From positions 1 through 6,131 of the forward strand of contig JAESTW010000272.1 of NCBI GenBank assembly GCA_016763395.1: 6,131 nucleotides of DNA. The letters run 5' to 3'. Positions 1-6,131 of this stretch are shown here, one piece after another. The first letter of the stretch is position 1, and every line of letters begins with the position of its first letter. Position numbers and translations under genes: made by a program. The stretch is from Kofleriaceae bacterium. GTDB taxonomy: Bacteria; Myxococcota_A; Polyangia; Haliangiales; Haliangiaceae. The notes under the pieces are model-generated. The model was given only the letters and a program-made list of their open reading frames with translations, had not been told where the DNA came from and made no database searches.

Positions 1-3000
1 CAACTACGCCCGACAGCCCGTCTAGCCCGCGCAATGGCATTTGCCGAATAACAGAGAGTTCCTCAGCAGCACTGAGTTCGACAGAACTCACTTTCGGACG
101 AGCTCGATTCGTCCGAGAGATCTGATCCAGCGCCAAATCCTCGTACGCTGGCCAGAAGAGTAAGTCGTCACAAAGTTCAAGTTCACTCAAGCGCAGAGCC
201 AGGGCAAACTGTCCCTTGGCAATGGGCTCCCGCGTATCCGATACATCGGTGTACCAAACCCCTCCAAAGCTGTTTTCTTGTTCTACTAGCGCATCCCATG
301 ATACCGCCTCGCCATTGGTCGTCATAAAGAGGGGTACTTGCCTTAGTCCTGCCACCGGAGCCAATTGCCCGCAAAGCAGAGCGTCCGAGAGAGATTCTCG
401 AAGCCAAGAGGGCAGTTCCCCCGTCTCCGCAGACTCAACCACAGAGATTGCCAAGGCTAGGGTAAGGGCAACGAGCTGGTCGCGCAGTTCCGGCTCGACA
501 TCGCCATCCAGGTCTATCCGGTCTAAGGATGGATCGTCGATCGCAACCCAAAGGGGTGGCCTCTGGGCGACATTGCGTCTCGCGACAATCTCTCCACTTT
601 CATAGAATCGAAGTTCTGATTGTTCACCTTGATGAAATCCTATTTCCCCGAGTTTATCTGAATCACCCAGATCGCTCAGCCTGCGTTTGTAGCGCGGATC
701 AACCGGCACTGTTGGCAAGAGCAAGAGTCCGAGACTCAATCTGCGCTCGACCTGCATTTTTGCAATGGCGTCTGAGTAGTCAGCTACAACTCCGTCTTCA
801 TAGAGCGATCTGAGAAGCCTAAACGTCCCTATTTGATGTTCTTGCTCAAAGCTGAGAACTGGTTTGTCCAACGCCTCGGCATCCTGCCCTGGTGCTGCGT
901 CCACCCACGAATTTTGCAGAACTGCAGCAGTTCGCATAACCCCCGCCTCTACGTACTCTTCTAGCGGTCGAAGCGTTCCTCGTTGATCTGAGAATTTTGC
1001 AATTGAGAAAATCCGACTGCGCTTCTTGCTGTCCGAGAAATCCATCCAATGAGAGGAGAAGTCCTCTAATGCGATGAGCCATCCTAGACAAAAGCTTCGA
1101 ATGTGCCCCGGGCGCTCCAAGGCGTTTGGAGTGTCGCTTAGACCTTGCTCTATGATTTCTGGCGCCAATGCATTCAATTCCTCGAAAAATTGGTTCACTC
1201 GCTCGGGCAGAAGCTCCGTAAAGCTCTCGTCTATCGATGTGGAGTCGATCGACAAGAGTGCGACAATAGGCAATGGTCCCTGCACTTGCACGCTCTGAAA
1301 AATCCGATTGTCGACAAAGAAGTGCATCACCGAACCGCGGTCGGATATTCCGACAAGCCCTTTGGCCGACTGGAAGGAGAATTCGACAACGCCCTCGGCA
1401 CCGGGCATCAGCGAAGCCCGCGCTAGCGCTGGCCTCATCACATGCTTCTTCCCGTGACGTAGCATATGAGCTTCACGCTTGCACCGAATGAGTTCACGTT
1501 GCAATGCAGCGGACGCCAAGTTCGGAGAACGCCTGGCCAATCCGCCTGCAAACCCCGCTATCTCTGCCGACGCAATAAGAGGGTTCCACTCTAGTCTTGG
1601 AAGCCCGCGAGAGGACAGAGCTTCCCGCGCTAGCTCCGGAGGTATCTCTTTCAAAAACTCGATCGCGCTGGAATCCACGGCGGCCAACTCACTAGCGCTG
1701 CACATCTCTCCACTCAAGGTCGCAAAGATCGGCGTTTGCGTGAGCCTGCGCACTAGCGGCGCTCCAAGAGTCTCTTGCCAATTGCCCAGCGCCCTGAGTG
1801 CACCAGCAAAAGCCTGGCCTGCGTGGTTGTGTAATGACAATGGCCCTTCAGAAAAAAGCGTCGGAACCGCTTCACCAACCAGCGCCCTGGCAAACTCCCG
1901 GACAAACTCGAGTTCAACTTCTAAAAAGTCACTTCCGGACAGAATGCCTGCCACGGCCCTGCCCCACGTGGGTGACGGAACGATTGAGTCCGAGTCAACT
2001 GAAATAAAGCCAGGTGACAACAAGCCTTCATGTCGAACTCTCTCAACAATCCTGCCGCAATGGTGAATATGTATACTGTCTTCCTGGCTCTCCAGCCCCC
2101 AGGACATCACACCGCGCATGCCACCGCCTGCAAATATCATGGATACACCCCGATGAGTCTTTGAAACGAGCTTCGCTTTCTTCATGGGGTCGAAGTCTCG
2201 GACATCAAAATTGTAGTGCACTACATGGGTGTAGGACTCGCCCTTATCAACTAGCGCTGTCTCTAGAATCAGCGCTGTCTCCAAGACCTCGCTTTCCCAC
2301 GCCGACGAACACAGTACAACTGGCCTCTCTCCAACCTCGCCGGTAAAATTCCCAAGTAGTGAAATACCAACTGCATTTTCAGAGCGCAGTGCCAACAAGC
2401 TGGCAAGCCCTTTGCCCCGAGCAAGCGGCCACAACATCACCTTTGCCATCGGACTTGCTGAGGCCACAGACAAGCCCAACTCACGCGCCATTGCCAACGC
2501 TTTAACAACTAGCCCGTGCAACTCGGCCGAAGATGCTGCCTCCCGATACTGATACCCTTGTGCACCATCCAAGCACATCGCCTCCACGCATCGTATCGCA
2601 CTGCGGTGGGTTGCCTCTACCACCTTTTCAAAACCTCGGTTGCGCTTAACCGATTGATAGTCACTCTCCGCACGTAGCATATCCGATGACACCAATGCTC
2701 GCATTGGCAAGAGCGAGCGTAGGTCCAGAGTCTCGATTTCCTTACCGTCCAGCAGGAGCGTGAGCTTGCTACCTTCCCCCTTCTGTAGCAAGTACAGCTC
2801 GCCCTCGAAAACCGAGTTCAGTGGCGGTGCACAGGTGTCCGAAATATTCGCAGAGACACTGCATTGCACCCAATGTCGAGGCGGGCGTTTCAGGCTCGTC
2901 GGACGTTCTTTCTGAGCCATGAATCGACGCTGAGATCGAAGCTCCGTTTTTGCTCTTCGCAGTCGCACTTCCATCGCAACCGGAAGTATTTCAGTTCCAA

Positions 3001-3535
3001 CGAGCGCGGCCGCAGCGGATCCTACTGGCGCCCAGACAATTGCTTGCACCCATGGCTCAAACTCCGCAGAAAGGGGTACTTTCCCGGTATAGACAATGTC
3101 TCGTTCCCATACGATGTTCATCGGTTGCCAATGCCCTACCGCATTTTGCAATAACGGCAACGCGGCCATATCACTGTAGGGAGCAGCAAGATGTCTGGTA
3201 CGGCGGCACCATCCCTTGCCGGATATGACCGCGGCCAAGAGTCGGACGATACTGTCTCCAATACGCCTGCCCCGCGCTCCTTCAATCCCGCTCTCCTCGA
3301 TCATCAGCTGGCACAGCTCCGAGAAACACTTCGGCAATTGAGCTTCCGTTTCCCGCAGTGGGTGGTCACCACGCCGGACACCAGAGCGAGAAGCATTGGT
3401 CGGCATTCGCTCAGCATTGATACAGGCGCGGATGGGCATGGCGTGTTGCGGTTCGACGTCCGAGACTGAGACGACATAGTCCGTTATGGCAACGCCGTAT
3501 TCTGCGACTTCGAGTTTGACGCCACTACCTTCTCC
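1..3535 (-). repeat. Five diverged protein-level repeats of about 240 residues in the giant protein
   Basis: Repeat units by residue (coordinates): unit 1, 249-490 (2810-3535); unit 2, 491-720 (2120-2809); unit 3, 721-961 (1397-2119); unit 4, 962-1208 (656-1396); unit 5, 1209 onward (1-655, cut). The core of each has a turn followed by Leu/Pro and an Asp/Ser-rich strand: YGVAIT...MPIRACINAERM; LDGKEI...LLPMRALVSSDML; HCGRIV...LLSPGFISVDSDSI; VDNRIF...LPIVALLSIDSTSI; ESGEIV...PPLWVAIDDPSL. The turn residues fall at 262, 512, 742, 991 and 1229, spacings of 250, 230, 249 and 238. A second element follows in every unit: LPLLQNAVG (374), MLWPLARGKG (615), TPIFATLSGE (849), RIFSIAKFSDQRG (1089), VPLFMTTNGE (1315), spacings 226-241. 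The constant period in two independent motifs is the main support. The units have no DNA-level identity, so the duplication is old. Confidence 0.6.
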
Positions 3536-4279
3536 GCCACTAAGCTGCCCGCCTCCATTCTCCGGGCTGCCAGTCTCTACCAAAGCGATGAACCCGTCCA
3601 AGTCGCGCCCCAAAGGCAATCGCAAGAGTTCAGTCCGAGCAGCCTCAACCTGCTTGCCCGCAACCGCAATGGGAATGGCGAGTTCGCGGCAAGAGCTGCG
3701 CACAAGCGCAAATTCTGGTGGTTCACGATTCAGAAAATTCCTCAGAACTGCCATGCCAATACGACGCCGCAGATGGATGAAGAGCACGCAGCCCTCAGGT
3801 GCCTTTGGCGGTACCTTCACTTGCTCCAAGGTTAAGGCATCAATCGGTGATGCATTCCCCATTTCTTCGCCAGCCTGCAAAAGTGCGGGAGAGAACCGAA
3901 CCTTCTGGCAACCCTTCTCCGAAAAGCCATAAACATCGATATACGCGCTCTGCAGCCCCAGTGCACTGTTGATTCCCGTTGCCAACAATCGGAATTCTCG
4001 TCCACAAGGCCCACCAGGGCTGACGAGTTCGCTGAGCAGATCGGGCAAGCGCTCCATCGGCCATTTGCCTCCCTGCCACGATAGCCAGATATCGTTGGCG
4101 TCACCGTCCAGAGATATGCGGGTAGCACCGGACGCCACAGCAGCCCGAATTGCCTCCAAAATCCAAGCGCAGGGGTCGGCGAGCTGATAGTCACGCAGTT
4201 TTGCGATAGCACGAGCAGCGTCGACACGTAAAACTCCGCCAGCAACCCGACGTCCGGCGGCTGGCCTACGAAAGCTCAA
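1..4279 (-). CDS. Giant pseudo-GHKL protein with tandem Hsp90-middle-like repeats (partial; C-terminus off the left edge)
   Basis: The frame is open for 1426 codons from TTG at 4279 to the left edge without a stop; I checked every codon line by line. It has no ATG near its start and no stop in the window, so an ATG-to-stop ORF search would miss it. Residues 27-136 follow the order of a GHKL domain but are degenerate: the N box reads ILEAIRAAVASG (Glu kept, Asn and Asp lost), the DxGxG box reads WQGGKWPM, and the G2 loop reads LLATGINSALGL. ATP binding is therefore doubtful. Residues about 249-330 form an Hsp90-middle-like unit with TNASRSGVRRG (294-304). From there the chain is built of about five diverged units of roughly 240 residues, with basic linkers before most cores. 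No signal peptide, transmembrane helix, nuclease, protease or zinc-binding motif is evident in the visible part. It overlaps the ATPase gene by 4 nt and is co-translated with it, so a partner or paralogous scaffold role is likely. Because the end is missing, an effector domain at the C-terminus cannot be excluded. Confidence 0.93.
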   Translation of the reverse strand, partial: MSFRRPAAGRRVAGGVLRVDAARAIAKLRDYQLADPCAWILEAIRAAVASGATRISLDGDANDIWLSWQGGKWPMERLPDLLSELVSPGGPCGREFRLLATGINSALGLQSAYIDVYGFSEKGCQKVRFSPALLQAGEEMGNASPIDALTLEQVKVPPKAPEGCVLFIHLRRRIGMAVLRNFLNREPPEFALVRSSCRELAIPIAVAGKQVEAARTELLRLPLGRDLDGFIALVETGSPENGGGQLSGGEGSGVKLEVAEYGVAITDYVVSVSDVEPQHAMPIRACINAERMPTNASRSGVRRGDHPLRETEAQLPKCFSELCQLMIEESGIEGARGRRIGDSIVRLLAAVISGKGWCRRTRHLAAPYSDMAALPLLQNAVGHWQPMNIVWERDIVYTGKVPLSAEFEPWVQAIVWAPVGSAAAALVGTEILPVAMEVRLRRAKTELRSQRRFMAQKERPTSLKRPPRHWVQCSVSANISDTCAPPLNSVFEGELYLLQKGEGSKLTLLLDGKEIETLDLRSLLPMRALVSSDMLRAESDYQSVKRNRGFEKVVEATHRSAIRCVEAMCLDGAQGYQYREAASSAELHGLVVKALAMARELGLSVASASPMAKVMLWPLARGKGLASLLALRSENAVGISLLGNFTGEVGERPVVLCSSAWESEVLETALILETALVDKGESYTHVVHYNFDVRDFDPMKKAKLVSKTHRGVSMIFAGGGMRGVMSWGLESQEDSIHIHHCGRIVERVRHEGLLSPGFISVDSDSIVPSPTWGRAVAGILSGSDFLEVELEFVREFARALVGEAVPTLFSEGPLSLHNHAGQAFAGALRALGNWQETLGAPLVRRLTQTPIFATLSGEMCSASELAAVDSSAIEFLKEIPPELAREALSSRGLPRLEWNPLIASAEIAGFAGGLARRSPNLASAALQRELIRCKREAHMLRHGKKHVMRPALARASLMPGAEGVVEFSFQSAKGLVGISDRGSVMHFFVDNRIFQSVQVQGPLPIVALLSIDSTSIDESFTELLPERVNQFFEELNALAPEIIEQGLSDTPNALERPGHIRSFCLGWLIALEDFSSHWMDFSDSKKRSRIFSIAKFSDQRGTLRPLEEYVEAGVMRTAAVLQNSWVDAAPGQDAEALDKPVLSFEQEHQIGTFRLLRSLYEDGVVADYSDAIAKMQVERRLSLGLLLLPTVPVDPRYKRRLSDLGDSDKLGEIGFHQGEQSELRFYESGEIVARRNVAQRPPLWVAIDDPSLDRIDLDGDVEPELRDQLVALTLALAISVVESAETGELPSWLRESLSDALLCGQLAPVAGLRQVPLFMTTNGEAVSWDALVEQENSFGGVWYTDVSDTREPIAKGQFALALRLSELELCDDLLFWPAYEDLALDQISRTNRARPKVSSVELSAAEELSVIRQMPLRGLDGLSGVV
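2253..2281 (-). repeat. 18-bp-period micro-duplication encoding a doubled LETAL
   Basis: The 11-mer AGCGCTGTCTC on the plus strand occurs at 2253-2263 and again at 2271-2281, an 18-bp (six-codon) step, encoding VLETAL-ILETAL in the helical tail of repeat unit 2 of the giant protein. The duplication is in frame and lengthens an amphipathic helix by about one and a half turns. It is either a recent replication slippage or a coincidence of helical sequence. Confidence 0.5.
3872..4201 (-). other. Degenerate GHKL ATPase domain at the N-terminus of the giant protein
   Basis: This covers residues 27-136 of the giant protein. The alignment by eye to the neighbouring active ATPase runs helix-for-helix: WILEAIRAAVASGATRISL against FYRELVQNAIDADTESIEV, then a short beta strand with WQGGKW in place of VTDFGSGM, then a helix, then ATGINSALGL against KFGIGFVSVL, then a strand (AYIDVYGF). 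The conserved Glu survives (E42 by count), while the Mg-binding Asn, the N-box Asp and the G1 Asp are gone. This is what a pseudo-ATPase derived from the same fold should look like. The assignment rests on pattern and order, not on a profile search. Confidence 0.6.
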
Positions 4280-5931
4280 GCCTTGCTCCCGACAAGTTCG
4301 GACAGGGCAAAGTTCAGGAGTTTCTCTGAGTTCGAACGAGAACTCTTCTCGTGCTCCAGAAGCAAATGCCGCGCCAACAAATTCGCCGCAGCGAGTGGAT
4401 CCAAAACAGCGAGTTCCCTGGCCGCAGCTACCTCTTTGTTTCCAACATTGACGACTAAGGCTGGGCGAGCAAAGAGACGGAATGGGTCGCTGTCAGCTTG
4501 GCTCTCGCTTAACAACCACGACGTGTCCGACTCGGATTTGTACAGCCCATCAGTTCTGTTGCCCGCAACACTTAAGCGCTGCCCGCCGGATCCCTGCAAT
4601 TTCGCCAAAATAATCTCAGAGGGCTCCCGAGTCACCACATCAAGCAGCACACCCAGTGCTTCGACGAGCAGCAAGTCGGCCCCCGAACACTCCTCTGGAC
4701 GCACGTAGGTCAGTTCCAATTCAGGAGTACGTAGTTTTGGGCACCGATTGAAAAACCAAGATTCTTCTTCCTCGCCCGCCATCGCGGACAAATCAGCAAC
4801 CGGAATCGCCGCCTCAGCCAACCCTTTCGTCACAGCACTGCTATCGCGAGCGGCAAAAAGTTCCCCGGATTCAAAGCGCGCCACGGTGCTTCGGTCTTGT
4901 CCGGCGACCGGGTGCAGCAGAAGCACGGGCCAATCATTACAGTCGACTTTCATGCTACGACTGGCCACTGACATCAGTTGTCGAAAGAGCCTGTGCTTTC
5001 CCTCATCTAGAAGTGTGTTCAGACGCCGGACGATTTCAACGCGCAAGAGCGGAATCGCCTCTTCCAAACTCTTCATTGCCCCTTCGTAGTGCTGGTCGTG
5101 GCGAACGCTGTCCCGCGAGAGTGTGTGGCCAAGTTTGGAGTCCTGGATAACAAAGCTCAGTCCGCCCAAGAGCGGCTCCCAAGTTTCGTAGAGCAAGAGG
5201 CCATGATTGAAAAAGGCGCTGTACTGCTCGGGCGCAATGCCGACGTGCGCGCTCATTCTGCCATCGCCACTGCGCAGTACGACCGATACCAAGGCATTGG
5301 GCAAGGCGAGTTCGGTATCAATACGCTCGCTAATCAGCTGCTCTCCGGACGCTCCCAAGCCCAAAAAGGTGATACGCGGAGTGGCATGTCGGCACCATCG
5401 CCTGAGAGCCTGCGCGCTGGCAGAAACAAAGGACTCAACCTCACTCTCGGGCATGGGAATTTCGAGTTCTACCCGGGTCGAAGACTTGGTACAGCGCCCA
5501 GACTCGAAAAGTTCGTAGCTCAAGTCCGGGTAGAGATGCAAAGTATGGCGAGTCCCCTGGCAACACGAAACTACGCTGACTAAACTCGGTTCCACTGCCA
5601 GCACCGAAACAAAGCCGATACCAAACTTACCAATACGTTTGTCGTCTCCTTCTTTGGTCGATCGGAACAGTACCAAGAGCTGGTTTTCTATGACCTCTTG
5701 AGGCATGCCGCTGCCAAAGTCGGTCACACTGACGAGCAGCGCTTGGCGAGCACTCTCGTAGCGAGCTTCGACTTCGATAGATTCCGTGTCCGCATCAATA
5801 GCGTTTTGGACAAGCTCTCGATAGAAGGCCAGTTTGTCAGCGAATTGCCCGACGATTTCTCCGACGATTCCCGAATCCCGACGACCACGCGATCCGCTTG
5901 TACTCGGCGCGGTTCGATAAGGAGAAGCCAT
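4276..5931 (-). CDS. Hsp90-like GHKL ATPase with intact ATP-binding motifs and a divergent C-terminal region
   Basis: This is a 551-residue cytosolic protein expected to bind and hydrolyse ATP using a GHKL fold. Residues 1-20 are a Ser/Arg-rich leader. The N box is RELVQNAIDAD, with E39, N43 and D46 in the positions that hold the catalytic Glu and the Mg-coordinating Asn in Hsp90/MutL. The G1 box is DFGSGM (71-76) and the G2 box GKFGIG (101-106), preceded by a lid-like FRSTKEGDD; SSTRVELEI (150-158) resembles the late GT-containing strand. Residues about 210-310 resemble the Hsp90 middle (transducer) domain, including TLSRDSVRHD (270-279), whose S272-R273 matches the SRE motif carrying the Hsp90 gamma-phosphate-contacting Arg. 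Residues about 335-380 hold a segment also repeated in the downstream protein. The end (about 489-526) has a hydrophobic VVNVGN strand and a Leu/Ala-rich helix; the classical Hsp90 dimerisation domain is not recognisable. No signal peptide or membrane segment is seen. The ATG is the only usable start: upstream in frame there is no ATG, GTG or TTG before a stop. The stop overlaps the next gene. The fold and ATPase activity are secure; the biological role is not. Confidence 0.95.
   Translation of the reverse strand: MASPYRTAPSTSGSRGRRDSGIVGEIVGQFADKLAFYRELVQNAIDADTESIEVEARYESARQALLVSVTDFGSGMPQEVIENQLLVLFRSTKEGDDKRIGKFGIGFVSVLAVEPSLVSVVSCCQGTRHTLHLYPDLSYELFESGRCTKSSTRVELEIPMPESEVESFVSASAQALRRWCRHATPRITFLGLGASGEQLISERIDTELALPNALVSVVLRSGDGRMSAHVGIAPEQYSAFFNHGLLLYETWEPLLGGLSFVIQDSKLGHTLSRDSVRHDQHYEGAMKSLEEAIPLLRVEIVRRLNTLLDEGKHRLFRQLMSVASRSMKVDCNDWPVLLLHPVAGQDRSTVARFESGELFAARDSSAVTKGLAEAAIPVADLSAMAGEEEESWFFNRCPKLRTPELELTYVRPEECSGADLLLVEALGVLLDVVTREPSEIILAKLQGSGGQRLSVAGNRTDGLYKSESDTSWLLSESQADSDPFRLFARPALVVNVGNKEVAAARELAVLDPLAAANLLARHLLLEHEKSSRSNSEKLLNFALSELVGSKA
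4286..4290 (-). promoter_or_regulatory. Shine-Dalgarno (GGGAG) that fixes the TTG start of the giant downstream gene
   Basis: GGGAG lies inside the last codons of the ATPase gene, 6 nt upstream of the TTG at 4277-4279. This is ideal ribosome-binding spacing and is what makes the TTG credible. The next in-frame ATG is at codon 75, already inside the conserved N-terminal domain, so a later start would amputate it. The arrangement predicts translational coupling: ribosomes terminating at TGA (4276-4278) can reinitiate at once. Confidence 0.65.
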
Positions 5932-6002
5932 GCCACCGATTGTAAAACGTGAGCACCGAGCAAGCTCTCGCCAGCGACAACTATTTCAATTGCTAGCGCT
6001 TA
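5932..6002 (-). promoter_or_regulatory. 71-bp intergenic gap ahead of the Hsp90-like ATPase gene, with a weak -10-like hexamer
   Basis: This is the only non-coding stretch in the window. On the minus strand it contains TACAAT (5939-5944), one mismatch from TATAAT, with 7 nt between it and the A of the ATPase start codon. If used as a -10 element it would place transcription initiation at or beside the ATG, giving a leaderless mRNA. The expected -35 position holds only GAGCTT, a poor match. No good Shine-Dalgarno precedes the ATG: GGTGG sits 1 nt away, too close to work normally. A short CGAG/CTCG inverted repeat lies around 5951-5970 but is too small, and lacks a T-run, to call a terminator. 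The promoter is therefore possible but weakly supported; read-through from the upstream gene is equally plausible. Confidence 0.2.
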
Positions 6003-6131
6003 TCACCGAGAGAGCCATATCTGCGGAGAGATCACAATCTCAGGCACCATGGCGTCAAATGCATGTTGTCTCTCAGCACGCCGCTCGTACTTCAAGTCGC
6101 GTTTGTGCCAACGCATCCGCCCGAAGTCTGC
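6003..6131 (-). CDS. C-terminal end of an unidentified protein (N-terminal part lies beyond the right edge)
   Basis: I do not recognise this gene. An open minus-strand frame enters from the right edge and gives 42 residues before TGA (6003-6005), immediately followed in frame by TAA (6000-6002), a double stop. The visible tail has a balanced charged composition with a basic stretch (RWHKRDLKYERRAER), then a hydrophobic end (FDAMVPEIVISPQIW) that looks like a terminal beta strand of a globular protein. No membrane segment is apparent. It is in the same orientation as the ATPase gene, 71 bp upstream of it, so it could belong to the same operon and be a further component of the system, or be an unrelated neighbour. 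The competing plus-strand reading of the same DNA is rich in Ser, Arg and Gln and looks like a shadow, so I prefer this frame. The function cannot be inferred from 42 residues. Confidence 0.6.
   Translation of the reverse strand, partial: ADFGRMRWHKRDLKYERRAERQHAFDAMVPEIVISPQIWLSR

Noticed and set aside
1479..2066. 195-codon plus-strand open frame
   Set aside because: It lies wholly antisense to the continuous minus-strand coding of the giant gene and has a Ser/Ala/Pro-rich composition typical of shadows in this base composition.
2153..2172. Apparent frameshift near 2161 in the giant gene
   Set aside because: On recounting the bases across the line boundary, the frame runs straight through (VRDFDPMKKAKLVSKT); there is no frameshift.
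3486..3932. 148-codon plus-strand open frame
   Set aside because: It is antisense to the conserved region of the giant gene, with low-complexity Ser/Pro-rich start; no supporting feature.
3832..4245. 137-codon minus-strand ATG-started frame
   Set aside because: It is on the correct strand but in another phase from the giant gene, whose frame carries the GHKL-like pattern and stays open for 1426 codons. This frame is Trp/Cys/Arg-rich noise.
5089..5583. 164-codon plus-strand open frame
   Set aside because: It is antisense to the well-supported middle and GHKL portion of the ATPase gene; there is no motif and no ribosome-binding site of note.
5951..5970. Short inverted repeat (CGAG...CTCG) in the intergenic gap as a terminator
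   Set aside because: The stem is only 4 bp with no following T-run on either strand, and part of it simply reflects CACCGAG-like repetition.
5930..6131. Plus-strand open frame starting ATG at 5930 with a strong AAGGAG upstream, head-to-head with the ATPase gene and open to the right edge
   Set aside because: The translation is dominated by Ser, Arg, Gln and Ala without a convincing hydrophobic pattern, its start overlaps the ATPase start codon, and the minus-strand frame over the same DNA gives a more protein-like tail with a double stop. The Shine-Dalgarno is the complement of the second to fourth ATPase codons. It could be revived if extension to the right gave a long conserved product.

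Overview
The window reads almost entirely on the minus strand. It holds three minus-strand coding regions, in transcription order from the right edge: the last 42 codons of an unidentified gene (6003-6131), a complete 551-residue Hsp90-like ATPase gene (4276-5931), and a very large gene that begins at 4279 and runs off the left edge with 1426 codons visible and no stop. Coding density is close to complete; the only intergenic stretch is 71 bp (5932-6002). I see no tRNA, rRNA, CRISPR array, insertion sequence or integrase. G+C looks to be in the mid-50s percent by eye. Nothing identifies the organism. A bacterium is clear from gene packing and the Shine-Dalgarno-led TTG start. A lineage that tolerates large ATP-driven multidomain proteins (for example Myxococcota or Planctomycetota) is only a guess.

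The small ATPase has an intact GHKL (Hsp90/MutL/histidine kinase) nucleotide pocket: the N box around E39/N43/D46, DFGSGM at 71-76 and GKFGIG at 101-106. It is followed by an Hsp90 middle-domain-like segment with the SR motif (S272, R273). Its C-terminal ~240 residues do not look like the Hsp90 dimerisation domain.

The giant downstream protein looks like an elaborated paralogue of the small one. Its N-terminal ~110 residues keep the order of the GHKL fold, but the ATP-binding residues are eroded. Next comes a middle-domain-like unit that still carries an SR motif (S297, R298). That unit is then repeated, much diverged, with a period of roughly 240 residues: five copies are visible and the last is cut by the window edge. 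Each unit has a beta-rich core (G-E ... D-G-R/K ... L-P ... S-S/D-D) followed about 90-110 residues later by a (P)-(I/L)-(F/L) ... G-E ... S ... L segment. The same two elements occur once, in the same order, in the small ATPase.

The TTG start of the giant gene overlaps the TGA stop of the ATPase gene (TTGA), with a GGGAG Shine-Dalgarno 6 nt upstream, so the two are almost certainly translationally coupled and made together. The simplest reading is a two-component machine: a catalytically competent Hsp90-like ATPase working with, or remodelling, a very large pseudo-ATPase scaffold. GHKL ATPases next to large uncharacterised proteins are known from bacterial conflict (anti-phage) contexts such as the MORC-like systems, but nothing in this window proves a defence role, and no nuclease, protease or other effector domain is visible.
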